A program made the position numbers and the translations under genes. Below, one piece after another: positions 18,063 to 27,362 of a stretch of DNA of 64,000 nucleotides. This DNA comes from Paracoccaceae bacterium (GTDB taxonomy: Bacteria; Pseudomonadota; Alphaproteobacteria; Rhodobacterales; Rhodobacteraceae): the NCBI GenBank assembly GCA_018223125.1, contig JAAEZA010000009.1:26668-90667 (forward strand), given 5' to 3'. The notes beneath the pieces are model-generated. The model saw only the letters and a list, made by a program, of their open reading frames with translations, searched no databases and was not told the origin of the DNA. Positions within the stretch are counted from its first letter, which is position 1, and the number at the start of each line of letters is the position of its first letter.

Positions 18063-20213
18063 ATGGCACTTAAACTGTCCGGCTTGGCCTCAATCCTTGC
18101 GATTGCAGCCACAGGCGCCGCCGCCGAAATGAACTTCAACCGCATCAGCAGCTTTGCGACTTTTAAAAACAACGCCGAGGCAGCCGCCGAATCCTCCGCA
18201 GAAATCATTAGTGTTTCGGGTGACGGAATGACGCTGGTCTATTCCGACAGTCCGCTTGGCGTCCTTGGCCTGATCGACATTACAGACCCTCAGAATCCCA
18301 AGCCCAAAGGCAACATCACTCTCGGGGGCGAACCGACTGCTGTGTCGGTGCTGGGCAATGTGGCCATGGCCGGAGTTAACACATCCCAAAGCTACACCGC
18401 CCCTTCCGGTGTGTTGAAAGCCTTTGACATCACCACCAAAGCAGAGCTCGTACAATGCGATCTTGGCGGTCAGCCCGACAGCACCGCCATTGCTCCGGAC
18501 GGCAGCTTTATCGCCATCGCCATTGAAAACGAGCGGGACGAGGATTTGGGCGACGGTGGTCTTGGCCAGATGCCCGGCGGCTTTGTGGTGACCTTTGACA
18601 TCGAAAACGGCATTCCGGCTTGTGACAGCATGGTTAAGGTCAATGTGGATAATCTGGCCGGGATCGGGCCAAACGATCCCGAACCGGAATTTGTCGATGT
18701 GAACGCCATGGGTGAAATCGTCGTCACCCTTCAGGAAAACAACCATATCGTAGTGATCGACAAGGCCGGTACGGTCCTCAGCCATTTTTCCGCTGGCTCT
18801 GTAAACCTGAAGGACATTGATGCCACGGACGAACGGGGCGCATTGCGCTTTGACGAAAGCCAGATGGGGCGCCTGCGGGAACCGGACGGGGTTCAGTGGA
18901 TTGATGATGATCACTTTGCGATCGCCAATGAAGGCGACATGAACGGCGGTGCCCGTGGCTGGACCATTTTCAACAAGGACGGCACGCAAGTATATGAAGC
19001 GGGCAACAGCTTTGAACACGCGATTGTTCAGCTTGGCCATTACCCAGACAAACGCTCTGATGCGAAAGGGGCCGAGCCTGAGGGCATGGAATTCGCCATG
19101 TTTGAAGGTACTCCATATGTCTTCATTCTGGCCGAGCGGGCCTCTGTTGTCGGGGTTTACGATGTGTCCGAGCCTGCCGCACCTACCCTGAAACAGATGT
19201 TGCCCTCGGGCATCGCGCCGGAAGGTGCAATTGCGATCCCTGCGCGCGGTTTGTTCGTCACCGCCAATGAAGCGGACCTGATCGAAGACGGCGGCATCCG
19301 CAGCCATGTGATGATCTACGAATACCAGAATGCACCCGCCACCTATCCTCAAATCACGTCCGAAGGTGCCGAAAAGCTGATCGGTTGGGGTGCCCTGTCA
19401 GGCATGGTGGCTGGTGATGACGGCATGATTTACGCGGTGAATGATAGTTTTTACGGCTACCAGCCAACGATCTTTACGATTGATACCACAACCGTTCCTG
19501 CGCGCATTACCCGTGCCCTGCCAATTACACGGGGTGGCTTTCCTGCACAAAAGCTGGATCTGGAAGGCATCACGCGGGATGGTGAGGGCGGTTTCTGGCT
19601 CGCCAGTGAAGGTCGTACCGACCGGATGATCCCCCACGGGCTTTACCACGTGAACGCCAAGGGCGAGATCAAACAGGAAATCAACCTGCCTGCCGAACTT
19701 CTCGCCGTTGAAAAACGCTTCGGGTTTGAAGGGGTCACAAAGATTGGCGACATTTTGTGGATGGCCGTGCAGCGGGAATGGAAAGACGATCCGGCGGATC
19801 ACGTGAAGCTGGTTTCTTACAACACAAAGACCACGGAATGGGGCGCAGTGCTCTATCCCAAAGCCTCTGTCGGCACAGGCTGGGTCGGGCTGTCAGAGAT
19901 CGTTGCACATGAGGATAATGTCTATGTTGTCGAGCGGGACAACCAGATCGGCGACAAGGCTGCGATCAAGAAAATCTACCGTATTTCTGCCAGTCAGATG
20001 GAGCCTGCCCCTCTTGGTGGTGAACTGCCGGTTGTCACGAAAGAAGAGGTGAAGGATCTCATTCCGGACCTCAAAGCCAACAACGGCTATGTGGTGGATA
20101 AAGTCGAAGGCCTTGCGGTTTTTGGTGACGGCACGGCTTGGGTCAGCACGGACAATGACGGTGTAGATGACAGTTCTGGCGAGACCTTCTTCTGGTCGCT
20201 GGGCCAGCTTTAA
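18063..20213 (+). CDS. Secreted esterase-like phytase-family protein with choice-of-anchor I domain
   Basis: A 716-residue exported protein. I chose the ATG at 18063 because the protein then opens with a signal peptide (about 1-21, ending GAAAE) and the Pho box falls upstream. Residues about 30-430 form a beta-propeller-like region of the choice-of-anchor I type: SVSGDGMTLVYSDSP, LGLIDITDPQNP, AIAPDGSFIAIAIENE, LREPDGVQWIDDDHFAIANEGD. Residues about 440-716 match the esterase-like phytase family: DLEGITRDGEGGFWLASEGR, then KRFGFEGVTKIGD. It probably releases phosphate from organic esters in the periplasm or outside the cell. Confidence 0.85.
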   Translation: MALKLSGLASILAIAATGAAAEMNFNRISSFATFKNNAEAAAESSAEIISVSGDGMTLVYSDSPLGVLGLIDITDPQNPKPKGNITLGGEPTAVSVLGNVAMAGVNTSQSYTAPSGVLKAFDITTKAELVQCDLGGQPDSTAIAPDGSFIAIAIENERDEDLGDGGLGQMPGGFVVTFDIENGIPACDSMVKVNVDNLAGIGPNDPEPEFVDVNAMGEIVVTLQENNHIVVIDKAGTVLSHFSAGSVNLKDIDATDERGALRFDESQMGRLREPDGVQWIDDDHFAIANEGDMNGGARGWTIFNKDGTQVYEAGNSFEHAIVQLGHYPDKRSDAKGAEPEGMEFAMFEGTPYVFILAERASVVGVYDVSEPAAPTLKQMLPSGIAPEGAIAIPARGLFVTANEADLIEDGGIRSHVMIYEYQNAPATYPQITSEGAEKLIGWGALSGMVAGDDGMIYAVNDSFYGYQPTIFTIDTTTVPARITRALPITRGGFPAQKLDLEGITRDGEGGFWLASEGRTDRMIPHGLYHVNAKGEIKQEINLPAELLAVEKRFGFEGVTKIGDILWMAVQREWKDDPADHVKLVSYNTKTTEWGAVLYPKASVGTGWVGLSEIVAHEDNVYVVERDNQIGDKAAIKKIYRISASQMEPAPLGGELPVVTKEEVKDLIPDLKANNGYVVDKVEGLAVFGDGTAWVSTDNDGVDDSSGETFFWSLGQL

Positions 20214-20228
20214 TATGAAGTAAAAAGC

Positions 20229-20263
20229 GGCACGGCGCGGGCCATCGGCTTTTGCGCTGTGCC
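20229..20263. terminator. Weak hairpin after the phytase-like gene
   Basis: GGCACgGCGC pairs with GCGCtGTGCC with one mismatch, in the 101 bases between the convergent phytase-like and GntR genes. There is no T tail, so it may be a hairpin that only helps termination. Confidence 0.35.
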
Positions 20264-20314
20264 AGTCGCAAACCGCGGAACGGACGGGTCGATTTCAGGA
20301 TATCGCTGAAAGCC

Positions 20315-21019
20315 TTAGGACGGCGGTCCCGCTTTATCCTCTGCCCCCCTGTCATCCTCTAGCGCGTGTCTTGCTTTTTGCCAGCCTGCAATGTGGTGGG
20401 CACGCAGTAACTCGCGCAACAATGGGCCTTCCCGTCGCGCGAAGGCTTCGGCGATCTGTTCGTGTTCGCGCACCGCGCGTTCCCAGCGGGACCGGTCCCT
20501 GTTTCCCGCAAACCGGAAGCGGCGGATGCGGGCGCATTCTGCAGCATAGACACGGGACAGCGCCGGATTATGGGCGGCATCGATAATGTTCTGATGGATC
20601 TCCTGATTAAGATGAAAGTAGCTCATCAGGTCGGAGTCTTCAAAAGCCGCGACCATACGGGTGTGCAATTCTGCAACCTTGTCTATTTCCGCCTGCGTGG
20701 CCCGTTCGGCCGCCCGTTCTGCACCAATGGTTTCCAGCCCGATCAGCACTTCGATAGAGGCTTCCACGTCGTCCATTGTAAAGGCAACGACCGTAGCACC
20801 GACATTGGGCTGGATTGAAATCAGCCCCTCGCGCTCAAGTATCTTGAAGGCCTCGCGCAGGGGCGTGCGGGAAATCTTCAGTTGTTCAACCAGAACCCGT
20901 TCATTCACACGACTGCCGGATTCGAGATCTCCGCGGGTGATCATATCGCGCAAAAGCTCGGTCACATAGGCAGAGCGGGTGCCACGGGGCGGTTCGGTCG
21001 GGCTTGTCTGTTTTGTCAT
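20315..21019 (-). CDS. GntR/FCD-family transcriptional regulator
   Basis: A 234-residue repressor-type protein. The winged helix is at about residues 12-75 (RVNERVLVEQLKISRTPLREAFKILEREGLI) and the C-terminal FCD ligand domain follows with the helix EIHQNIIDAAHNPALSR and H-E-IAEAF metal-ligand positions. I chose ATG 21019; ATGs at 21034 and 21109 would place the operator sequence inside the gene. It is divergent from the COG4091-tctCBA operon and probably controls it through three identical palindromes in the region between, responding to a sugar acid. Confidence 0.88.
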   Translation of the reverse strand: MTKQTSPTEPPRGTRSAYVTELLRDMITRGDLESGSRVNERVLVEQLKISRTPLREAFKILEREGLISIQPNVGATVVAFTMDDVEASIEVLIGLETIGAERAAERATQAEIDKVAELHTRMVAAFEDSDLMSYFHLNQEIHQNIIDAAHNPALSRVYAAECARIRRFRFAGNRDRSRWERAVREHEQIAEAFARREGPLLRELLRAHHIAGWQKARHALEDDRGAEDKAGPPS

Positions 21020-21028
21020 GATCTTGGA

Positions 21029-21161
21029 TTGCATGCAAAAACTGCAAACGGCAACAATTTTAACAAACTTTGTTTGACATTCGGCAATGTTGCATGCAAT
21101 TTGCGTCAAATTCGGGTCATATTCGGCCCAAAAGTGAATACTGCCCCGTTATTGCATGCAA
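21029..21161. promoter_or_regulatory. Triple GntR operator
   Basis: The perfect palindrome TTGCATGCAA occurs three times, at 21029-21038, 21090-21099 and 21152-21161, all between the divergent gntR and the oxidoreductase gene. A TTGACA (21074-21079) suggests a promoter whose -10 would be covered by the middle site. Spacings of 61 and 62 bases, about six helical turns, would put the sites on one DNA face and allow looping. Confidence 0.85.
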
Positions 21162-21182
21162 GCCGGGGCATGGGAGGACATC

Positions 21183-22583
21183 ATGAATTACCACGGTTAT
21201 TTTGACCGGGGCACGCGCAATGTAGAGTGCTGCATCATCGGGACGGGCGGATTCGGCCGCAGTTTTCTGGCGCAGGGGCTTGTAGTCCCCGGGCTGTCTG
21301 TCCGTGTTGCCGTTGACCGTGATGTTCGTATCGCTGCCGATAGTCTGCGTTCCGTCGGCGTTGAGGAAACAGAAATCCGCCCGTGTCAGGACGCCGAAGC
21401 AGCGCTTCAGGCGTGGCGCGACGGGGCCTTTATTGCTACGGACAGTTTTGCTGCCGTGGCAGAGTTGCCCGTTGATGTGGTTGTCGAGGCCACGGGCGAT
21501 CCCGAAGTTGGCGCCCGCCATGTGCGTCTGGCCATCGAGAATGGCAAGCACGTTGCTCTCGTCTCCAAAGAGGTCGACAGCGTCATTGGTCCGGGCCTTG
21601 CGGCAATGGCCCAAGAAGCGGGCGTGATTGTCTCGCCCGTTGACGGGGACCAGCCGAGCCTGCTGATCGGGTTGATCACATGGGCCGAGGTGCTGGGGCT
21701 TGAGATTATCTGCGCCGGTAAATCCAGCGAATACGATTTTGTCTATGACGCGGCGCGCGGAACACTGGATTGTAATGGCGAAACCTACGCCGTCCCCGAA
21801 TTTGCCGGACTGGAGCGTTTGGGCGATACAGCGGCTGCGGACATGGTTGCCCGCCGTGCAGAAGCAACCCGCGCCCTGCCACAACGGGCAGTGCCGGATC
21901 TGTGCGAAATGACCATTGTTGCGAATTCTTGTGATATGCGCCCCGACCGTCCCGACCTGCATTGCCCGATTGCCCGCATTGACGAAGTGCCTTCGATCCT
22001 GTGTGCCAAAGCCGACGGTGGCATTCTTACGCAGGAAAATGTGCTGGATGTGTTCCACTGTCTGCGCAGGCCGGATGAGACCAGCTTTGCCGGCGGTGTC
22101 TTTGTCGTTGTGCGCTGCCGACACGACGAAACATGGGACATGCTGCGCGGCAAGGGCCATGTTCTCAGCCGCAACGGACGCACCGCGATGGTCTATATCC
22201 CGCGCCATCTGCTCGGGATGGAGGCTGCGACAACAATCTTTGAAATCGCTTTGCGGGGTGTATCTTCGGGTGCTGCGCAACCGCGCCATTGTGTTGATCT
22301 GACTGCCTTTGCAGACCGGGATTTCAAGGCGGGCGACCGGCTTGAAATGGGCGGGCATCACCATTCCATCGAAGGGGTTTCGGCCCGCATGGACGCCGCT
22401 GCACCGCTGACAGCGCAAACTGCTGCCCCGTTCTACATCGCCTCGAACCGGACCCTGCTGCGGGATGTGCGCGCGGGGGAACCGATCCGCATGGCCGATC
22501 TGGATCTGTCCGGCGAAAGCGATCTTCTGCGGTTGCGCGAAGAACAGGACCGCCGCGCCGCAACTTTGAAAGAGGCCATCTGA
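21183..22583 (+). CDS. COG4091-type NAD-dependent oxidoreductase with SAF domain
   Basis: A 466-residue protein starting at 21183 behind GGGAGGA. The N-terminal Rossmann domain has CCIIGTGGFGRSF (about residues 13-25) and DVVVEATGDPEVGARH, as in homoserine dehydrogenases. The C-terminal 60 residues (APFYIASNRTLLRDVRAGEPIRMADLDL) form an SAF domain as in sialic acid synthases. The combination is the predicted homoserine dehydrogenase-like family COG4091, whose substrate is not firmly known to me. It is first in an operon with a tripartite tricarboxylate transporter, so it probably oxidises the imported sugar acid or a close product. Confidence 0.72.
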   Translation: MNYHGYFDRGTRNVECCIIGTGGFGRSFLAQGLVVPGLSVRVAVDRDVRIAADSLRSVGVEETEIRPCQDAEAALQAWRDGAFIATDSFAAVAELPVDVVVEATGDPEVGARHVRLAIENGKHVALVSKEVDSVIGPGLAAMAQEAGVIVSPVDGDQPSLLIGLITWAEVLGLEIICAGKSSEYDFVYDAARGTLDCNGETYAVPEFAGLERLGDTAAADMVARRAEATRALPQRAVPDLCEMTIVANSCDMRPDRPDLHCPIARIDEVPSILCAKADGGILTQENVLDVFHCLRRPDETSFAGGVFVVVRCRHDETWDMLRGKGHVLSRNGRTAMVYIPRHLLGMEAATTIFEIALRGVSSGAAQPRHCVDLTAFADRDFKAGDRLEMGGHHHSIEGVSARMDAAAPLTAQTAAPFYIASNRTLLRDVRAGEPIRMADLDLSGESDLLRLREEQDRRAATLKEAI

Positions 22584-22665
22584 CGACCGTCTTGACACTG
22601 CCCCCGCGCTGGGAGGCGCTTGGGACTTGAAGAACCACATGCATACAAACTATGGGAGGACCATC

Positions 22666-23625
22666 ATGCATTTTACCCGTCGCACATTCACCCTTACCTC
22701 TGCGGCTTTCGCGCTGACGCTTGCAGCACCAGCGCTGGCCGAGGAAACCGCGTTCAAACCTGCGAAAATGACGGCTTTCGTGGCCGCTGGCGCAGGTGGG
22801 GGCACGGACAACTTTGCCCGTACCGTCCAGCCCATGCTGGAAAAACGGCTCGGCACCAATATCACCATCATCAACCTGCCCTCCGCCTCCGGTGCGATGG
22901 CCCACCAGCGCACGGCGCAAAGCGAGCCGAACGGCGAGTCCATCGAATTTGCGTCCTCGACATTTATCACCAGCCGCGCGGCCGGACAGAACCCGATCGG
23001 TCTGGACCAGCTGACACCCGTTGCGCGGATGCAATCGGATGTTTTGACCCTTGTGGTCAACACCGAGAAATACAACACGCTGGAAGACTTCCTGACCTAT
23101 GCCAAAGAAAACCCCGGCAAAGTCATCATCGGTGGCACCCATGCGGCCAGTGTGGACCGGATGGCGTTTCTGGGTCTGAACGATGCGGCGGGGCTTGATC
23201 TGGCCTACATTCCCTATGACAACGAAGGCAGCGCCTCTGCCAACCTGCTGAGCGGCAACATCGACGGTATGTTCAACGAAATCAGCGCCATTCAGGGGTA
23301 TATCGAATCTGGCGAGATGAAACCCATCCTTGCGCTGGCCGATGAACGGCTGGAGGCCTATCCAGACCTGCCAACCACGGTTGAAAACGGCTGGAACCTG
23401 ACATTCGGGAACGAACGGGGCGTCTTTATCAATGCCAAGACCCCGCCTGAAACAATTGCGATCATTGAAGCTGCGTTTCAGGACGTCTTCAATTCCGGGG
23501 AATATCAGGCCTACGCCAAAAGCGCGAACCTGCATGTGCGTCCCGGCTTCCTTGGCAGCGAAGACTACCGCGCTGTGCTGGAAGAGAACCTTGCATACTT
23601 TGAAAAACTGCTGTCATTGAAGTGA
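22666..23625 (+). CDS. tctC: TctC-type periplasmic solute-binding protein (system 1)
   Basis: A 319-residue Bug/TctC-family protein that captures a carboxylate for a tripartite tricarboxylate transporter. The signal peptide covers about residues 1-25 (TRRTFTLTSAAFAL, ending APALAEE). The AGAGGGTDNFAR stretch and LPSASGAMAHQ are the usual substrate-loop regions. The start at 22666 follows GGGAGGA. A stable hairpin lies between this gene and tctB and would raise its yield over the membrane subunits. Substrate is probably a sugar acid from context; citrate cannot be excluded. Confidence 0.88.
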   Translation: MHFTRRTFTLTSAAFALTLAAPALAEETAFKPAKMTAFVAAGAGGGTDNFARTVQPMLEKRLGTNITIINLPSASGAMAHQRTAQSEPNGESIEFASSTFITSRAAGQNPIGLDQLTPVARMQSDVLTLVVNTEKYNTLEDFLTYAKENPGKVIIGGTHAASVDRMAFLGLNDAAGLDLAYIPYDNEGSASANLLSGNIDGMFNEISAIQGYIESGEMKPILALADERLEAYPDLPTTVENGWNLTFGNERGVFINAKTPPETIAIIEAAFQDVFNSGEYQAYAKSANLHVRPGFLGSEDYRAVLEENLAYFEKLLSLK

Positions 23626-23635
23626 CCTAAATCCG

Positions 23636-23674
23636 GCGCCGCGGCGGGCCGCTTATTGTGGCTGGCCGCGGCGC
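23636..23674. other. Intercistronic hairpin between tctC and tctB (system 1)
   Basis: GCGCCGCGGC and GCCGCGGCGC are perfect 10-bp arms with a 19-base loop, 10 bases after the tctC stop. It is followed by TATTTGC, not a T run. It most likely protects the tctC mRNA from 3' decay or partly terminates transcription, giving more binding protein than permease. Confidence 0.65.
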
Positions 23675-23705
23675 TATTTGCTTCGTATTTCCAAGGCGAT
23701 CCTTC

Positions 23706-24200
23706 ATGTCCGCACGTCTTTATTCCTTCATTCTTGTCACGGCCTTTAGCGGTGTGGTGCTTTTGTGGCTGGCCCTGCAACTCCCCGGCGGTGCCTCTGT
23801 AACCACGCTGATCGGGCCGCGCACATGGCCGCTGTTTGTGATCCTTGCGATGCTTGCCTTTTTGGCGCTGGCGTTTGTTCTGCTGATCCTGCGGGGGCCG
23901 GACCACTTCGTCACCAAGGACGAGGAACTGCCGCCCGAAGAAGCGGTGCCGGACGATGCTGTCCTGCGCGAGGATGCAAGCGGGTATCGCTGGCGCTTTC
24001 TTGCGGTGCTGGCTGTTACGGTTGCCTATACGGTCGCGATGGAGTTCACCGGATATCTTGCCGCCACAGCCGTCTTTGCCGCCATTGTGAACGCTATTCT
24101 GGGCGAACGCCGCCCGTTGCGCATCCTGCTTACGACGGTTGCCGCTGTTCTGATGGTCGCCCTTGTGTTTGACCGCTTGTTGCATATTCCGCTGCCCTGA
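23706..24200 (+). CDS. tctB: TctB-type small membrane subunit (system 1)
   Basis: A 164-residue protein with four hydrophobic stretches (near residues 5-25, 38-60, 97-117 and 120-155), the layout of TctB. The GPRTWPLFVILAMLAFLAL stretch after the first helix is usual for the family. I chose the ATG at 23706, since the upstream in-frame ATG at 23658 lies inside the hairpin region. It forms the membrane complex with TctA, encoded 32 bases downstream. Confidence 0.82.
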   Translation: MSARLYSFILVTAFSGVVLLWLALQLPGGASVTTLIGPRTWPLFVILAMLAFLALAFVLLILRGPDHFVTKDEELPPEEAVPDDAVLREDASGYRWRFLAVLAVTVAYTVAMEFTGYLAATAVFAAIVNAILGERRPLRILLTTVAAVLMVALVFDRLLHIPLP

Positions 24201-24232
24201 CCCTGCGCGTGACCCCCTGAAAAGGACATAAA

Positions 24233-25732
24233 ATGATAGAAGACCTTATTGGCGGCTTGGGCGTTGTGATGCAGCCGCTCAACCTTTTGATCCTGGCCTC
24301 TGCGGTGCTGATCGGCTTTATCGGGGGGGCCCTGCCGGGGATCAGCGGTGTTATTCTGGTGGTGATCCTGCTGCCAGTGACCTACACGATGGAACCCACC
24401 GGCGCCTTTATGTTGCTGACGGCGATCTATGCCTCCAGTGTGTTTTCCGGCCTGATTACAGCGATCCTTTACCGCGCGCCCGGCACACCCGAAGCGGTGA
24501 TGACGGCACTTGACGGGTATCCGATGACGCAGAAGGGCGAAGCGGGCAAGGCGCTTGGCATTGGTATCCTGTCCTCGGCTTTTGGTGGCATCGTGGGCAC
24601 CATAGTGCTGATCGTGGCCACGCCGATGTTGGCGGATATTGCCTTGCAGTTTTCCTCGCCCGAGTTTTTTGCACTGGCCGTTCTGGGTCTGACGGTTGTC
24701 GCCTCACTTGGCGGCAATCTGTTGCTCGGCCTGACTGGCGTGTGTATCGGCCTGCTGATTGCCTCTGTCGGGCTGGACCCGCTGACAGGTGCGGCGCGGT
24801 TTACCTTTGGCAGCCTGCATTTGATGAGCGGGATCAACCTGATCCCCGTGATCATCGGCCTGTTTGCGATTTCCGAAGTGCTGAAACGCTGTCAGGAGGG
24901 AGACATCCACCTGTCCACCAAATCCTTCAGGATCCGCATTTTTGACTGGCCGGTGATCCGCGAAATCCGTGGCACCGTCGCGCGGTCCTCTATTATTGGC
25001 ACCGCCATCGGCATCCTGCCGGGCATCGGGGCATCGACCGCCGCTATGGTGGCCTACAGTGAAACCGTGCGCTGGTCCAAGGACCGCAAACGCTTCGGGC
25101 GCGGGGCAGCCGAAGGCGTGGCGGCACCGGAATCGGCCAATAACGCTGCCGCCATCGGGGCGCTGGTGCCGCTCTTTGCGCTTCGTATTCCGGGGTCGGG
25201 TACAACGGCTGTTATTCTGGGGGCGTTCATCGTCCACGGCCTGACCCCCGGACCGACCTTTATGACCGGCAACAGTGACCTGATCTATGCGGTGTTTGTG
25301 GGGCTGATGCTGGTTAACGTGCTGATCCTTGTCTTTTCCAAACCCTTCATCGCGGTGCTGTCCAGACTGCTGGATGTGCCTTATTCCGCCTTGGGTCCGG
25401 TTATCGTGATCTGCTGTATTGTCGGCACCTATTCCGTGCAGAATTCGATGATGGATGTCTGGCTGATGTTGGGGTTCGGGCTGGCAGGCTTTCTGCTCGA
25501 AAAAATCGGCTTTCCACTGGTGTCCATTATCCTTGGCGTGGTGCTCGGCCCCATAGCGGAAAGCGAGCTGCGCCGCTCTCTGGCGATGTCGCGCGGGGAT
25601 TTTTCGATCTTCGCAGAACGCCCGATTAGCGCGATCCTGCTGGGGTTGGCCGTAATTCTGGTCAGTGCGACTGTACTGGCCCCGATGCTGCAACGTCGCA
25701 AGTTGCGCAAAACCGCGGCAAAGCAAAGCTGA
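24233..25732 (+). CDS. tctA: TctA-type large membrane subunit (system 1)
   Basis: A 499-residue protein with about 11-12 membrane segments. The family signature GFIGGALPGISGVILVVILLP lies near residues 22-42, and the second inverted half repeats it as GILPGIGASTAAMVAY near 262. GTPEAVMTALDGYPM (about 84-98) is another family stretch. It is the ion-coupled channel of the transporter and the last gene of the plus-strand operon. A strong terminator follows at 25757. Confidence 0.9.
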   Translation: MIEDLIGGLGVVMQPLNLLILASAVLIGFIGGALPGISGVILVVILLPVTYTMEPTGAFMLLTAIYASSVFSGLITAILYRAPGTPEAVMTALDGYPMTQKGEAGKALGIGILSSAFGGIVGTIVLIVATPMLADIALQFSSPEFFALAVLGLTVVASLGGNLLLGLTGVCIGLLIASVGLDPLTGAARFTFGSLHLMSGINLIPVIIGLFAISEVLKRCQEGDIHLSTKSFRIRIFDWPVIREIRGTVARSSIIGTAIGILPGIGASTAAMVAYSETVRWSKDRKRFGRGAAEGVAAPESANNAAAIGALVPLFALRIPGSGTTAVILGAFIVHGLTPGPTFMTGNSDLIYAVFVGLMLVNVLILVFSKPFIAVLSRLLDVPYSALGPVIVICCIVGTYSVQNSMMDVWLMLGFGLAGFLLEKIGFPLVSIILGVVLGPIAESELRRSLAMSRGDFSIFAERPISAILLGLAVILVSATVLAPMLQRRKLRKTAAKQS

Positions 25733-25756
25733 CAGCCAGAGCCTATTGCCACCACA

Positions 25757-25791
25757 AAACAGCCCCGCAGGTCCGGCCTGCGGGGCTGTTT
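25757..25791. terminator. Strong bidirectional terminator shared by two operons
   Basis: AAACAGCCCCGCAGG and CCTGCGGGGCTGTTT form a perfect 15-bp stem with a 5-base loop. The stem ends in a TTT on each strand. It sits between tctA of system 1 and the convergent aldehyde dehydrogenase gene and closes both operons. Confidence 0.93.
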
Positions 25792-25812
25792 CATTTCAAG
25801 ACTACCGTTGGA

Positions 25813-27318
25813 TCAAACGCCTTCGGGCAACAGGGCGTCGGGGATGTTCTGGTAACAAACCGGCCGCAGGAAGCGACGGATGGACAAGGTGCCAACCGAA
25901 GTTGCGCCGAAGTTCGTCGAAGCAGGGTAGGGGCCGCCATGTACCATACTGTCCGCCACTTCTACACCGGTCGGGAACCCGTTCACCAAAAGCCGTCCGG
26001 CCTTGCGCTCGATCAGCGGCATCAGGGATCTGGCAAGTTCGGTGTCGCCGTCATCCATATGCAGCGTGCAGGTCAACTGTCCCTGTATGGACTTGGCAAT
26101 CTGCGCCATTTCATCCGTATCCTGCGCTTCCACCACAATACCGAGCGGGCCGAAGACTTCTTCCTGCAACTCGTTATCGGCCAGCCAGTCACGGGCCGTG
26201 ACACGGTAGAGGCCAGGTTTCGCGCTGCGTCCCTCACAAGGGGTCGCAAGGATTTCCGTGACTGTATCTGTGCCGGACACCCGTTCAACGCCACGGTGGT
26301 AGGCCTGTGCAATGCCGTCTGTCAGCATGATCTGTTGGTCCGCATCCCGCATCGCGTCTGTGGCAGCGCTGATGAAAGCTTCGGCCCCCGGCAGCACGAC
26401 CGTCACGCCCGGATTGGTGCAGAACTGGCCCGCCCCCATCGTCAGTGATCCTGCCCAGTTCGCACCGATTTCAGCGCCGCGGGATCTGGCGGCTTCGGGC
26501 AACAGGAACATCGGATTGACCGAACCGAGCTCTCCGAAGAAGGGAATCGGGTTGGGCCGCGCGGTACACAGATCGAACAAGGCACGTCCGCCCGCCAGCG
26601 ATCCGGTAAACCCGACCGCATTGATCAGCGGATTCTGCACCAGTGCGGCACCGGTTTCACGGTCTCCATCCTGCACCAGACTGAAGACGCCCGGATGGAT
26701 ACCGGTCTTTTCTATCGCGGCATGAACAGCCTCGGCGATGATTTCACCTGTGCCGGGATGGGCGGGATGACCCTTCACCACCACCGGACAGCCTGCGGCC
26801 AGCGCGGCGGCCGTGTCCCCGCCTGCTGTTGAAAAGGCCAGCGGAAAGTTGGACGCGCCAAACACCGCAACCGGCCCGATGGGGCGCTGGATCATCTTGA
26901 GATCGGGGCGCGGCAGGGGGTTGCGATCCGGCAAGGCTGCATCGTGCCGCCGGTCAAGGTAGTCACCGGCTATGATGTGATCGGCGAACAGGCGCAACTG
27001 TCCCGTTGTGCGGCCCCGCTCTCCTTGCAGGCGGGCTTCGGGCAGGCCGGATTCCTGCGCCCCGATTTCGGTGATCGCATCGGCGCGGGCCTCGATTTCG
27101 TCGGCAATGGCGTTCAGAAAATCCGCGCGGGTCTGGCGGCTGGAGTAGCCGAAAGACCAGAAGGCATCTTCGGCAGCGGCGCAGGCCTGATCTACAAGAT
27201 CGGGGGTGCCTTTGAAGAATGTGTGTTCCGGCCCCTGGGCAGGGGAGGAGGTAAAGGTTTCCCCACCTCCGACCCAAGTGCCTGCGATCAGGTGTTTTCC
27301 ATGTGGAGTAAAGGTCAT
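25813..27318 (-). CDS. Alpha-ketoglutarate semialdehyde dehydrogenase
   Basis: A 501-residue NADP-type aldehyde dehydrogenase of the 2,5-dioxovalerate dehydrogenase group. It has GPVAVFGASNFPLAFSTAGGD (about 148-168), VVKGHPAHPGTGE for coenzyme binding, the base Glu in FFGELGSVNP (about 264) and the nucleophile Cys in GAGQFCTNPG (about 301). It oxidises alpha-ketoglutarate semialdehyde to alpha-ketoglutarate, the last step of Weimberg-type pentonate breakdown. It is the last gene of a nine-gene operon that also encodes the two dehydratases of that route. Confidence 0.88.
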   Translation of the reverse strand: MTFTPHGKHLIAGTWVGGGETFTSSPAQGPEHTFFKGTPDLVDQACAAAEDAFWSFGYSSRQTRADFLNAIADEIEARADAITEIGAQESGLPEARLQGERGRTTGQLRLFADHIIAGDYLDRRHDAALPDRNPLPRPDLKMIQRPIGPVAVFGASNFPLAFSTAGGDTAAALAAGCPVVVKGHPAHPGTGEIIAEAVHAAIEKTGIHPGVFSLVQDGDRETGAALVQNPLINAVGFTGSLAGGRALFDLCTARPNPIPFFGELGSVNPMFLLPEAARSRGAEIGANWAGSLTMGAGQFCTNPGVTVVLPGAEAFISAATDAMRDADQQIMLTDGIAQAYHRGVERVSGTDTVTEILATPCEGRSAKPGLYRVTARDWLADNELQEEVFGPLGIVVEAQDTDEMAQIAKSIQGQLTCTLHMDDGDTELARSLMPLIERKAGRLLVNGFPTGVEVADSMVHGGPYPASTNFGATSVGTLSIRRFLRPVCYQNIPDALLPEGV

Positions 27319-27362
27319 CTTTTTTCTTTCGTCTTGAAGGGGAATAGCAGGGGAGGGCGCGA

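Noticed and set aside
18090..19352. 420-codon open frame on the minus strand
   Set aside because: It lies entirely opposite the phytase-like gene, whose motifs, signal peptide and Pho box are convincing; the antisense product is His- and Arg-rich with no recognisable domain.
21117..22640. 507-codon open frame on the minus strand
   Set aside because: Antisense to the COG4091 gene, which has a Rossmann motif and a good ribosome site. The antisense frame also crosses the operators and shows no family motif.
22653..22660. GGAGGACC near the tctC start as a second transcription start region
   Set aside because: It is simply the Shine-Dalgarno of tctC; no promoter elements are seen nearby.
22324..23535. 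403-codon open frame on the minus strand
   Set aside because: Antisense to tctC and the end of the oxidoreductase gene. Long antisense frames are common in G+C-rich DNA.
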